Of a stretch of DNA of 64,000 bases, positions 45,643-58,058 are shown piece after piece. A model generated the notes under the pieces. It had not been told where the DNA came from. It saw only the letters and a list, made by a program, of their open reading frames with translations, and ran no database searches. Origin of the DNA: Anodontia alba (Eukaryota; Mollusca; Bivalvia; Lucinida; Lucinidae); assembly GCA_964016985.1 (NCBI GenBank), contig OZ024827.1, positions 54,664,684 through 54,728,683 on the forward strand, given 5' to 3'. The stretch's first letter is position 1, and the number at the start of each line of letters is the position of its first letter. The position numbers were made by a program, and so were the translations under genes.

Positions 45643-46991
45643 TGACAAGCACCATGGTTGAAATGAGAAAACTTTTTGTGGCCTTGCAACTCTGATTGTT
45701 AAAATTTAGACTGAGTGAAGTGTAAGAAGCAAGCTTTATTTTTTCCAATAAATTGATGCTAGGTATTCAGACAGAAGTCTTAACCAAACAGTGTAGTTCA
45801 AGGTCAGACACAGCAGCATACAGTGCCTGATCAAGGTCAACATTGTTTTCCACTTTTCCAGCAGGTTTGGTAGTAAAAGGCCACATTTAAAATTATTTCT
45901 GTTTGCCCTCTCCCAACTCTGTCAGATATTTTTGGGTAGGTAGGTAGTTTTTTTTTTTTCTTGAAAATTTATTGTATAAAATCTGCCAGAAATGTCAGAA
46001 CAGAAAAACATATTTAAATGAAAATTTACCTCTTTTTACATAAATTTAATATATCTGTCTATAATAGTAATATTAAAAACAGCATGCTTGCCATAGTTTA
46101 TGGAGAGCATATACTCAAGACTTTATTCAGAGCTTCTCTACTTTTAAAATGATTGAAAAAGAAAAAAAAAAAAACAAATTTGGCACTCTAGAATTCCAAT
46201 AAAATTTTTTGAGGTGTCAGCTTTTCTTTGGGCAGGTAGGGAGAGGGCAAACAATTTTTTTTATTTTTTACAATTTTTAGGGTAAGTATGGTAAGGAGTT
46301 AAAAATGTCTTAATGGCAAATACTTATGGTAAATATGATAGGAATCTGCTTGCTAGGAATTATGGGTACCATGGGAGTTGTTGTGTGTTGTTGGAGCTTT
46401 ATCTGGATTTAGAACAAAATCCATGGGGCCTGGTTTGAACCTGAGAGGTTTTGCTGCTGGCCAACTCTTCGGTTGTTCTTTCTGTTTTTGGAAATGAACA
46501 TGTATGTTCCCTGACTAGTTTCCTGTTTTCTTTTGCATTGTCTGACATAATTCTAGACATTGGCAATAAAATGCAGTCTGAATCAGAATCATAATTTATG
46601 CAAAGTAGGTGCTGTTTGTGCTTTTTATTGGAAAATGCTTTCTGTGTTTATTTACATTGGTATACCTTTCAGTTTATCCCAAACAAAAAAAGAACAAAAA
46701 AAAAAACAAAAAAACAGCATCATATTGGTGAATTTAAAGAAGCTCTAGATGAATCGTATGATAGATATCTGTTGGCCTAATCTTGAGCTTTCTCAAGCCT
46801 TACCAAAGAATAACAGTAACTTACTGTGTGACATAGTACAGATGTATTTAAAATGGCAGCTCATTGTTCTTTGAATGAGGTAACAAAATTACAAATTTAA
46901 ACTAAAAAGTAGGAAAAAAGTTAGATATTCTTGTGCAAATCTTGTTGCATTCTAATTTATAAACAAATAAAGTCACTTCATGTAAAATAGA

Positions 46992-47285
46992 GCAGGCCTC
47001 AGTGGCTCAGTCGGATGCATGTTGGACTAGTGACCAGGAGGTCGGGGATTCGATCCCTAAAGTCTGGCAACATTCTTTCACAGAGACTGATAATGAAATA
47101 GTTTCTACAGTCATTCTCTCACACTGATTCAAGAAGTGTCAGTTTCTGGGAAAGAATGTGCACAAGTACTGGTTAACCGCCTAGAGGATTACGCCTGCCC
47201 ATGAAAAGTGTGGTTAGGTAAATTGACCAACTTGACATGACCTTAATAGTGTTGACTGGGTTGATAAACTCCAAACCAACCAAAT
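46992..47285 (+). mobile_element. tRNA-derived SINE inside the outer piggyBac-like copy
   Basis: The head has GGCCTCAGTGGCTCAGTCGG (box A) and GGGGATTCGATCCC (box B). The body shares CAGTTTCTGGGAAAGAATG and ACTGGTTAACCGCCTAGAGG with the SINE at 399-710. The tail reads AAACTCCAAACCAACCAAA, unlike the CAACACAAACAAAC tail at 710, so it represents a different subfamily. The same insertion is present in the inner copy, showing it predates the self-nesting. Confidence 0.8.
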
Positions 47286-50015
47286 TGTATTGAATAGATA
47301 GATTGATAAATATAGCTTAAGTTGATTTCTAGAATTTTGTCTGCATAGCTTGCATTAACAGTCCTGTGGGTGGCAACTTTCTGTGCTAATATACTTCACT
47401 TCACTTCATTTCAGCCCCCGTAACAATATGTTACTGAGGCACCACTGATAACTTTAAAGGAGATTGTTTCTTTCTATTTTAGTCTGTCCTCGGCTGCCCT
47501 TTTAAAGCATAACGAAGCCGAAATTCATCCTGGGTCCTTGATGTTTCCATCCATCATGCCTTCTTGCCCCTGGCTTGGTCTGGTCCCAAAATATTTAAGA
47601 CACATCAAATATTCTCCCGCCGCTATACTCAGAAGTCAGTTTTGTAATGAGTACCCATAACACATTTTTTAGAAGAAATGAGAAATACTCATCCATTTCA
47701 GTTTGTAAATGCATCTTATCTAGAGTTATGATGAATACTGATGTATGGCAGAAGATCAACACAAGAGGGTTACTGTTAAACTTCCATTTTTTTACCTTTT
47801 TCCATTCAAATCTCTTCAGTGCTTTTGGAGTACCGATTATTTTTGTCATTTTTCTTGTAAGTCCATGGAAAATGACTGTTGCCATGACAATCAAATGTAA
47901 ATGGAGAACAGACCTGACTGTAATTTTAAAGAAAATTGAAAACTGACTTGGTGTGTCAAGGACATTGAAGACACATGCATGTAAAAAATCAATGAAAACC
48001 TTTTGGTGGCTTTCTAGATGGTGTCATCTAAATGTTTTCCAGCTCAATATCTATCATTGCCAAGGCAACTAAAGTAAATAAGGGAAATTTAGCTGCAAGT
48101 ATATGGTAGAGGTGTAGCAAGAGAACATTGTAAATATTCTTAACATTAAACTTTTGTTTGAGCTTTTGAAGGAGATAGTATTTTATTATTTTCCCTTAAT
48201 TCGTATCTTAACAGTTATGGTTGCCATTGAAACTAATTTAAAACCAGATGTGACTACTTATGACTTTGATGATAAAAACTTAACCCTTCTCCTGCGGCAC
48301 CCGAATATATTCGGTAGCGCATGCAAAACGTTGACTGCTGAACCCGAAAATTTTCGGTCAGTGGGAATTTCCAGGTTGCACTCTGACGTCATTTTTTCTA
48401 AAACGTCATGACAGTGTAAGCGGTTCCAAAACCTAACGAATACACGAAGAATGCATAAGATATTAATTTAATTATATATTTAGCGGAACAGCCTAGCAAT
48501 AAGATGCGTTTAAAAAGTCAGTTTTATTAAAAAATGACCAGAAGCGCAGCTGAGCTAAACTTGGATGAGCGGATTTTCCGATTCTAAAAATAAATAAATT
48601 AAAACTCAGAAATAAACATCAAAAGAAGTGTTAACATAAAAGATTGTTGTGAGAAAATAATAAAAAGTATATAAATTCATTACTTTTTATAATATTCAGG
48701 TCTTAAAAATCATTAGTTATAAATCTATTTTATTTATTTTGCTGATTTGCCGAGTGTCGTCTGAAAAAGCCTCACCACTTCCGGAAGTTACCGGGAGTAA
48801 TTCTATAAATAAATAACTTTCACTAAACTCATATTGAAATTTATTCGACCTTATAAACTTATTTTTATCTTTCTAACGCTGCTATCACACAAACAAAAGC
48901 ATTTTTACATGAAAAGATAACAGAAATATAGTTTAGTTTTTCATCATAATTTTCGGAAAACCCGTTTCTAAATACTTAGCCTCGTTCGGATGCGCTGTTT
49001 ACCAGCGCGGAAAAGACGAAAAGTAAGTCAAAATTTAGTTGATTTGCGATGGTTTTGCTTGTGTTTTTCCATGTACAAACGTAGTGCTGTTTGAAATTCA
49101 AAGAGAGCTGCCATTTATTTGTTTGCTGATGCAAAAGTCGGCACCGTTCTCCCACACTTTTGTGAAGGACGCATTTCGTCCACACGTGTTGATGCGCTTT
49201 TGAAGATCCGAACAAATATCTTCTTACACACGCCTCCGAAGTAATTTCAGTACAGTTTATGTTAAAGAAAATTTATTTTCAGTCTTTTCGCTCGTAAGAT
49301 TGATTTTCTTTTCTCTTTTCTGGAAACGAATGCAAAGTTGTACCGAAAAAGATGCTTTCGCTAAGGTCCGATGTACAAGTAAGGCTTTCCAAAAATGTTG
49401 CGACCAAATTTTAATAAGCGATAAAGATGTCCAGCACATTTGAAAGAAGCCTAGATCATAATGTTTCTGTGTGTCGCTGCAATAATAAACTACGTGTCGC
49501 TAAACAAAGTGCAGGAACTTGGCCCTACAATGATGTTAAAGTAAAAATAAGAGATAAAATGTGCACCCATTCATTCCCATTGTATGATTCAAACCCATGA
49601 CCTCTTGCTTGCAAATCAGATGCTCTACTGTTACTTAATTACCCTGATAACACTCACAGAATAGCCAGTCCAAATGATTACCAAACTTCTTCCCTATCTA
49701 TCTTTTGATAGCCAGATATTAGCAGTTATATACATGTGTGTACAAACTAACATTTTCTTCATTAGCACCAGTGTGAGCTGTTGTGAACACATCAAATTTT
49801 TTTTTTTTCAGTGGCCACTGTATTTACCCTAAGTATTTGGAAAGACAGGTCTGCGTAAACAGTGTAGATCCAGATCAGACACTTCAGAATACAACATCTT
49901 AACAAGATCTCCACTCTTAGCCAGGCATCAAATTTAGACACAATAGTTTTATGTTTACTACATTAAAACTTGATAATTTACACTTGCAGTAATATAGGCC
50001 CTACTTGTATCTGAG

Positions 50016-50028
50016 TCACACACACACA

Positions 50029-50102
<74 letters not shown>
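50016..50102. repeat. CA microsatellite (inner copy)
   Basis: About 85 bp of CA with two interruptions (AA near 50030, G near 50096). Counterpart of 45399-45446. Confidence 0.95.
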
Positions 50103-51330
50103 AATGAAATAAAAAAGAAAAAAAAATCTTTATTTTGAAAAATCATGACATCACAAGCCCATGTATTATTTACATTGGGCACATTTAATTTTATAAGGAT
50201 TTAGGGACACTGTACTCGATTGAGGACTTGAACCCACAGCCTCCTGCTTGTAAAGCTGATACTCTGCTGGGCTGAGCTAACCAGGCTGACAGACCTGACA
50301 AGCATCATGATTGAAATGAGAAAACTTTTGTGGTCTTGCAGCTTTGATTGTTAAAATTTAGACTGAGTGAAGTGTAAGAAGCAAGCTTTATTTTTTCCAA
50401 TGAATTGATGCTAGGTATTCAGACAGAAAGTCTCAACCAGACAGTGTAGTTCAAGGTCAGACACAGCAGCACACAGTGCCTGATCAAGGTCAGCATTGTT
50501 ATCCACATATCCAGCAAGTTTGGTAGTAAAAGGCCACATTTAAAATTATTTCTGTTTGCCCTCTCCCAACTCAGTCAGATATTTTTGGTGAGGTAAGTAC
50601 CGTTTTTTTGTTGTTTTTTTCTTGAAAATTTATTGTATAAAATCTGCCAGAAATGCCAGAATCGAAAAACATGTTTAAATGAAAATTAACAGCTTTTTAC
50701 ATAAATTTAATATAGCTGTCTAAAATAGCAATATGAAAAGCAGCATAATTTATGGAGAGCATATACTCAAAACTTTATTCAGAACTTCTTTACTTTTGAA
50801 ATGATTGAAAAAGAAAAAGAAATGGCACTCTAGAAAATTTTTTTGAGGCAGCAGCTTTTCTTTGGGCAGGTAGGGAGAGGGCAAACAAACATTTTTTTTA
50901 TTTTCGCCAAATGGACAATTTTTAGGGTAAGTATGGTTAGGAGTTAAATATTTATGTCTGAATGGCAAATACTTAGGGTAAATAAATATGATAGGAATCT
51001 GCTTGCTAGGAACTATGGGTACCATGGGGGTTGTTGTGTGTTGTTGGAGTTTTATCTGGATTTAGAACAACATCCATGGGGCCTGGTTTGAACCAGAAGG
51101 GTTTTGCTGCTGGCCAGCTCTTTGGTTGTTCTTTCTGTTTTTGGAAATGAACATGTATGTTCCCTGACTACTCCTGGGTAGTTTCCGGTTTACTTCTGTA
51201 GTGTCTGACATAATTCTAGACATTTGGCAATAAAATGCAGTCTGAATCAGAATCATAATTTATGCAAAGTAGGTGCTTTTAATGATAAATGCTTTCTGTG
51301 TTTATTTACATTAAAATACCTTTCAGTTTA

Positions 51331-51377
51331 AATCCTCCCCCCGCCCCCCCCCCCCCCCCCCCCCCCACACCCCCCTC
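51331..51377. repeat. C-rich homopolymer tract
   Basis: More than 20 consecutive C residues with flanking CCCCGCC and CACACCCCCC. The outer copy has an A-rich tract at the same place (46680-46715), so this tract expanded after the copies diverged; length is likely to be error-prone in sequencing. Confidence 0.9.
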
Positions 51378-51666
51378 CAAAAAAAAAGCATCATGATGAT
51401 GAAATTAAAGAAGCTCTAGATGCTTCGTATGATAGATATCTGAGTTGGCCTAATATCTGAGCTTTCTCAAGCCTCACCAAAGAATAACAGTAACTTACTG
51501 TGTGACACAGTACAGATGTATTTAAAATGGCAGCTCATTGTTCTTTGAATGAGGTAACAAAAATTACATATTTAAACTAAAAACTAGGAAAAAAGTTAGA
51601 TATTCTGGTGAGAATCTTGTTGCGTTCTGATTTATAAACAAATAAAGTCACTTCATATAAAGTAGA

Positions 51667-51970
51667 GCTGGTGCCTCAGTGACTTAGTCAGATGCATGTT
51701 GGACTAGTGACCAGGAGGTCGCGAGTTCAATCCTAAAGGTCCGGCAACATTCTTTCACAGAGACTGTTAATGAAATAGTTTCTACAGTCATTCTCTCACA
51801 CTGATTCAAGATTCAAGAAGAGTCAGTTTATGGGAAAGAATGTGCACAAGTACTGGTTAGCTCCCTAGAGGATTAAGCCTGCCCATGAAAAGTGTGGTTA
51901 GGTAAATTGACCAACTTGACATGACCTTAATAGTGTTGACTGGGCTGATAAACTCCAAACCAACCAAATC
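51667..51970 (+). mobile_element. tRNA-derived SINE inside the inner piggyBac-like copy
   Basis: Orthologous to 46992-47285 by position and sequence. It differs by a small duplication (GATTCAAGATTCAAGAAG near 51802-51820) and scattered substitutions, with box A TGACTTAGTCAG already degraded and box B GAGTTCAATCC. Confidence 0.8.
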
Positions 51971-53896
51971 ATATTGAATAGATAGACTGATAAATATAGC
52001 TAAAGTTGCTTTCTAGAATTTTGTCTGCATAGCTTGCATTAACAGTCCTGTGGGTGGCAACTTTCTGTGCTAATATACTTCACTTCATTTCAGCCCCGTA
52101 ACCATATATCACTGAGGCATCACTGATAACTTTAGAGAGAGATTGTTTCTTTCTATTTTGGTCTGTCCTCGGCTGCCCTTTTAAAACATAACGAAGCCGA
52201 AATTCATTCTGGATCCTTGATGTTTCCATTCATCATGCCTTCTTGCCCCTGGATTGGTCTAGTCCCAAAATATTTAAGACTCATCAAATTTTCTCTTGTC
52301 GCTATACTCAGAAGTCAGTCTTGTAATGAGCACCCATAACACATTTTTTAGAAGAAATGATAAATACTCATCCATTTCAGTTTGTAAATGCACCTTATCT
52401 AGAGTTATGATGAATACTGAAGTATGGCAGAAGATCAACACAGGAGGGTTACTGTTAAAGTTCCATTATTTTTTTACTTTTTTCCATTCAAATCTCTTCA
52501 GTGCTTTTTTGAGTACTAAATATTTTTGTCATTTTCCTTGTATGTCTATGGAAAATGACTGTTGCCATGACAACAAATGTAAATGGAGAACAGACCGAAC
52601 TGTAACTTTGAAGAAAATTGAAAACTGACTTGGTGTGTCAAGGGCACTGAAGACACATGCATGTAAAAAATCAATGAAAACTTTTCAGTGGCTTTCTAGA
52701 TGGTGTCATCTAAATGTTTTCCAGCTCAATATCTATCATTGCCATGGCAACTAAAGTAAATAAAAGAAATTTAGCTGCAAGTATATGGTAGAGGTGTAGC
52801 CAGAGAACATTGTAAATATTCTTAACATTAAACTTTTGTTTGAGCTTTTGAAGGAGATAGTATTTTATTATTTTCCCTTAATTTGTTCCTTAACAGTTAT
52901 GGTTGCCATGGAAACTAATTTAAAACCTGATGTGACTACTTATGACTTTGATGATAATTAAAGTACATTAGAATACCAAAGTGAGCTAAAGTTTGTTCCT
53001 GCAAAAGTACACAGAATCCAACTTCATAACATCAAAAGCAATCATACATATATTTTAAACATTTTACATTCGTACTTTACAGTTGTCATGACAACCAAAG
53101 TAAAAAGACGTTTGGTATGAAATTAAAGAAATACGTCAATTGGTCACTGGGAAGTACTCCTGGCAAATTTCAAACAGAACCCTATGATAGTTATGGAGAG
53201 GGGCTCCTTTGATCTTGTTCTCATATAAATTCAGTTAAACTTATGGTTACTGCCATGGTTACCATGGCAACCAATATTAATAGCAGATAGAAATTACTGT
53301 GATTTCGAAGGAAAAATCATATCTTGTTAGTATACCAAATTTCAGGATACTCTGATTGCAAGTTCTCCAAAAATAACAATTTTACTGTACCATCTTGCTT
53401 ATAATTACACTCTTTCACAATTACATAAAACAATTTAGCAGTGAGACTACATTAGGGAAAATCAATTCAGCAGGAGAAGGGTTAAAGTACATTAGACTAC
53501 CAAAGTTAGCTAAAGTTTGTTCCTGCAAAAGTACACAGAATCCAAATTCATAACATCAAAAGCAATCATACATATATTTTGAACATTTTACATTTGTACT
53601 TGTCATGACAACCAAAGTAAAAGGATGTTTTGTATGAAATTAAAAGAAATATGACAATTGGTCACTGAACCCTATGATAGTTATGGAAAGAGGGTCCTTT
53701 GGTCTTGTTCTCATATAAATTCAGTTAAACTTATGGTTACTGCCGTGGTTACCATGGCAACCAATATTAACAGCAGATAGAAGTTATTGTGATTTCGAAG
53801 GAAAACTCATATCTGGTCAGTGTACCAAACAAATTTCAGGATACTCTGATTATAAGTTCTCCAAAAATAACAATTTTACTGTCCCATCTTGCTTAT

Positions 53897-55573
53897 TAGC
53901 TCACCTGAGCACGAAGTGCTCATGGTGAGCTATTGTGGTCAGTCAATGTCCGTCTTGCGTCGTCAGTCGTGCGTCGTGCGGCGTCAACAATTGCTTTAAA
54001 AGCCTACTCCTCCTACACCCCTGGGCCAATTGACTTGATACTTGGTAGGAAGCATCGAGTTGACTTGTAGATCAAAAAAAGCTAAAATCTTCCGATCGGA
54101 AATCCAAGATGGCCGCCATCTTGAAAATCTATTTTTCGCTTCTTCTCCTGAACCGAAAGGCCAATTGACTCCAAACTTGCTAGGAACCATCAGGGTGACT
54201 TGTAGATGAAAAATAGCTAAAATCGTGCCGATCGGATATCCAAGATGGCCGCCATTGCCGCCATCTTGAAAATCTATTTTTGGTTTCTTCTCCTGAACCG
54301 AAAGGCCAGTTGACTCGATACTTGCTAGGAAGCATCAGGGTGACTTGTAGATCAAAAATAGCTAAAATCATGCCGATCAGAAATCCAAGATGGCCGCCAT
54401 GGCGGCCATCTTGAAAATCTATTTTTTGCTTCTTCTCCTGAACCGAAAGGCCAATTGACTCCAAACTTGCTAGGAAGCATCAGGATGACTTGTAGATCAA
54501 AAATAGCTAAAATCGTGCCGATCGGAAATCCAAGATGGCCACCATCTTGAAAATCTATTTTTCGCTTCTACTCCTAAACCCAAAAGCCAATTGACTCCAA
54601 ACTTGGTAGGAGGCATTGGGGTGACTTATAGATCAAAAATAACTAAAATCGTGCCTAACGGAAATCCAAGATGGCAGCCATCTTGAAAATCTATTTTTTG
54701 CTTCATCTCCTGAACCGAAAGGCCAGTTGACTCCAAACTTGGTAGGAAGCATCGGGGTGACTTGTAGATCAAAAATAGCTAAAATCATGCCAATCGTAAA
54801 ACCAGGATGGGCGCCATGGCAGCCATCCTGAAAATCTATTTTTTGCTTCTTCTCCTGAACCGAAAGGCCAGCTGACTCGAAACTTGGTAGGAAGCATTTG
54901 GGTGACTTGTAGATCAAAAATAGCTAAAATCATGCCGATCGTAAATCCAAGATGGCCGCCATGGCGGCTATCTTGAAAATCTATTTTTCTTCTCCTAAAC
55001 CCAAAAGTCACTTGACTTGAAACTTAGTAGAAGCATCAGGGTGACTTGTAGATCAAATATAGCTAAAATCGTTCTGATCAGAAATCCCAGATGGCCACCA
55101 TGGCCGCCATCATGAAAATTTATATTTAGCTTCTTCTCCTGCACCGAAAGGCCAATTGATTCCAAACTTCGTATGAGACATTGGGGTGACTTGTAGATAA
55201 AAAAATTGTGCCAATCGGACATCCAAGATGGCCGCCATGGCAGCCATCTTGAAAATCTATTTTTCGCCTCTTCTCCTGAACTGAAAGGCCAGTTGACTTG
55301 AAACTTGGTAGGAAGCATTGGGGTGACTCGTAGATCAAAAATAGCTAAAATCGTGCCGATCTTAAATCCAAGCTGGCTGCCATTTAGAGTTTGTTCAATT
55401 GATCACGTTCAATTGACTGGCATGCCATATATCTTCTTCAAAATAAAGAATTGCTTAAATGATGATCTTTTCATTAGTTGTGATGACAGGATTGGAAAAA
55501 TGTTGCATAACATCTGCATATCTGCAGTGGCTATGTCACTCAGGTGAGCGACCTGTGGCCCGTGGGCCTCTTG
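53897..55573 (+). mobile_element. HINE-like element with paralogous empty site
   Basis: The left end is TAGCTCACCTGAGCACGAAG hairpin and GTCCGTCTTGCGTCGTC words. About ten ~142-bp AAATCCAAGATGGCC monomers follow, one (54386-54413) with the perfect 28-bp palindrome. The right end is CTCAGGTGAGCGA, CCCGTGGGCC, TCTTG then T. It lies in the right arm of the outer piggyBac-like copy. The inner copy has the same site unoccupied (CTTGCTTATAATTAC at 53394-53408). Comparing both, the insertion added the element and no target-site duplication, apart from an ambiguous T. Confidence 0.9.
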
Positions 55574-55656
55574 TAATTACGTTCTTTAACAATTACATAA
55601 AACAATTCAGCAGTGAGACTACATTAGGCAAAATCAATCAGCAGGAGAAGGGTTAA

Positions 55657-56012
55657 TAGAGATTTATTAGAAATTCTCACATCGAAATTTGCAACAAAGT
55701 TATAATCTCACATAATGGTATACAATTTAAAGGTTACCAGGGATTTAGAATGTGATTCAGTAAATCTGCCTGTGAGACTGACTGGATTTTAGCTACCATA
55801 ATTACCCTAAGTATTCAGACAGGCAGGTCTGAACAAACAGTGTAGACCCGGATGATGCCTGATCAGAATGCAGAATCTCACCAGGGTCCATTCTGTTTGC
55901 ATCTCATACAGCAGTTTACAAACACATCAGTAGGTATTTTAGAGTAAGCGTGGTACATAGGACTAGATAAGAGTGGGTATCGGGTAAATTTTTTTCTTAT
56001 TTGTTGTAAAAG
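55657..56012. other. intron sequence, no gene seen
   Basis: A+T-rich. It contains one copy of the ATTACCCTAAGTATTCAGACAGG-type words (55798) also found at 45190 and 49822, next to AACAGTGTAGACC. This suggests a small MITE related to that at 43279. No coding signal. Confidence 0.4.
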
Positions 56013-56204
56013 TATTGATGTTTTTCTTATTTCTCCACAAAATCATATGTTGTGGGTACTCATTAGAAGCACCTCAGCAAGGTGCTTCTAATGAGTACCC
56101 ATAACAAAATGTTGTGGGTACTCATTAGAAGTGCCTCAGTGAGGTGCTTCTAATGAGTACCCACAACATATGTTTTTGTGGAGAAATAAGAAAAAACATC
56201 AATA
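56013..56204. repeat. 192-bp cruciform foldback (MITE-like)
   Basis: Outer arms TATTGATGTTTTTCTTATTT and the complement ending at 56204 pair almost perfectly. Inside are two adjacent hairpins, each starting GTTGTGGGTACTCATTAGAA and closing TTCTAATGAGTACCCA-AAC, with loops CAGCA and CAGTG. The whole can fold as one long stem or as a double cruciform. A degraded relative is at about 63520-63590. Confidence 0.85.
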
Positions 56205-56413
56205 TTTTTGGATTATAAAAACAACAACATTTTATCAGGAGCTATGTGGTAAGGTGTTAAAGTGACCCAATATTTTGGGTAAATATAGTATCAGGCAAGA
56301 AAGCACCCAAGTATGTCCTGATTCTACTGAAAGCACATACCACAGAATGCAATAGCCCCCACTCATATCCCTCACCCCTAAAAATTGTTTGCTGTGCTAA
56401 CCTATCCCCCACC

Positions 56414-56646
<233 letters not shown>

Positions 56647-56673
56647 GCCCCCAACTCTTACATACATAAATTT

Positions 56674-56742
56674 AGGTAAACTGACCGCGCTCCACATGAC
56701 CCCATTGGGTTGACTGGGTCGTAAAACCTCAACACAAACAAA
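56674..56742 (+). mobile_element. SINE tail fragment
   Basis: AGGTAAACTGACCGCGCTCC, CCCATTGGGTTGACTGGG and CGTAAAACCTCAACACAAAC match the last 70 bp of the SINE at 399-710. A strongly 5'-truncated copy. Confidence 0.75.
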
Positions 56743-56939
56743 CTTACATACATAAACACACAAAAAAAAACAGCAACTTGTTTATTCTTTTTAGAAAACG
56801 AATGCTTTCCAGCAGTTATGCTGTTGTTATGGCAGAAATTATTTAGTAGTAGATTATATTATATAGTGTCTCCTTTGTATGCCACTGAAACTTCGACTCC
56901 CAATTCTGCATCCGATTTCTTCTGCATCCGATTTCTTTT

Positions 56940-57685
56940 TAGCTCACCTGAGCCAAAGGCTCAGGATGAGCTATTGTGATCAGTTGCTGTGTGTTGTCCG
57001 TCTGTCCTTCAAACCACATCTTCTCCAAATGGTAAGTTGGATTTAGCTGAAAGTTTGTGGGAGGCATTGGGGCGACATGGAGATTCAGAATTGCTAAAAT
57101 CGTTCCATTTCTATATCCAAGATGGCGCCATGGCAGCCATCTTGAAATTCTTCAAACAACATTTCCCAAACGGTATGTGGGATCGAGCTGAAACTTGATG
57201 GGAGGCATTGGGGTGTTATGGAGATTCAGAATTACTAAAATCGTTCTGTTCTGATATCCAAGATAACTGCCATGGTGGCCATGCTGAAATTCTTCAAACC
57301 ACTTCTCCTCAAAAACTAATTTAGATTGAGCTGAAACTTGATGGGAGGTATCAGGGTGAGATTCAGAATAGCTAAAATCATTAAGCTCAAATATCTGAGA
57401 TCGCGGCCATACTTAAAGATATTTTAAACACATCTGCTCCTGAACAATAAGTCTGATTGAGCCAAAACTTGGTTGCAGGCATTTTGGGCGAATGGAGATT
57501 CAGAATTTGAAAAAATCATTCCGTTCCGATATCCAAGATGGCCACCATGGTGGCCATCCTGAAACTCTTCAAACAGCATCAGTTTCAGAATTGCTGAAAT
57601 GATTGCCAGGATGGCCACCATGGTGCAGCAAAATCATGATCAGCCTTATCCAGGTGAGTGATGTCTGGCCCACTTGGGCCTCTAG
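56940..57685 (+). mobile_element. short HINE-like element ending in CTAG
   Basis: The left end is TAGCTCACCTGAGCC-AAAG-GCTCAGGATGAGCTA, then TTGTCCGTCTGTCC. Four ~130-bp monomers (GAGATTCAGAATTGCTAAAAT, TATCCAAGATGGC) follow. The right end is CCAGGTGAGTGA, the stem GGCCCACTTGGGCC, then TCTAG and T. It is the most compact complete copy, and its last four bases are CTAG, the canonical Helitron terminus, where the others have CTTG. Confidence 0.75.
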
Positions 57686-58058
57686 TTACACTTATGTCTT
57701 GAAGACTATTAGATTGGAGGACATTATATTTGGGAATTTGGTTCCATGTTATTTTCCAAAAGATCTATTACTCGAGTATACAGCTAAAATGGTTAAAATC
57801 AAAGGTCAAGATCATGGGCTGATACTGTAAGTGATGGTGCTGACCAGGTGTATAAATGAACCACTGTCACTTTATCTAGTTAAGCCCCCAACTTTGAAAA
57901 AAGTTTGGGGGGGGGGGGGGGGCATATTGCTTCTGGCTTGTCCATTCATTCGTTCATCACGCTTTCTGGTGCATAGCATAACTTAAGAACCATGTGTGCT
58001 AATGTTTTGAAATTTCATATATGGATTCCTCATGAAAAAATAGATGACCCGTATTTTT

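Larger units (their letters stand above)
48280..53485. mobile_element. piggyBac-like element, inner copy (5.2 kb)
   Basis: Complete copy with TTAACCCTTCTCCTGC at 48280-48295 and GCAGGAGAAGGGTTAA at 53470-53485. It sits in the outer copy at TTAA: left flank GACTTTGATGATAAAAAC, right flank AGTACATTAGACTACC. The inner copy itself contains the unoccupied version of that site (GATGATAATTAAAGTACATT around TTAA 52958-52961). Target duplication is therefore TTAA. It is closely similar to the outer copy along its length; most differences I notice are single bases, microsatellite length and small indels. Confidence 0.8.
43701..55656. mobile_element. piggyBac-like element, outer copy, split by a second copy
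   Basis: The left end is TTAACCCTTCTCCTGC at 43701 and the right end is the exact complement GCAGGAGAAGGGTTAA ending at 55656. TTAA borders and CCCTTCTCCTGC-type ends are the hallmarks of piggyBac-family transposons. The left part (43701-48279) and the right part (53486-55656) are colinear with the inner copy once the inner copy and a HINE-like element at 53897-55573 are removed. No transposase-like frame is visible in either copy, so both are non-autonomous or decayed. The interior carries a SINE, two tRNA-like relics and a CA microsatellite. Confidence 0.75.

Noticed and set aside
43701..53485. Simple tandem segmental duplication of 4.6 kb
   Set aside because: The copies start at TTAACCC ends and rejoin at an internal TTAA, which self-insertion of a piggyBac-like element explains more economically; I keep tandem duplication as a fallback.
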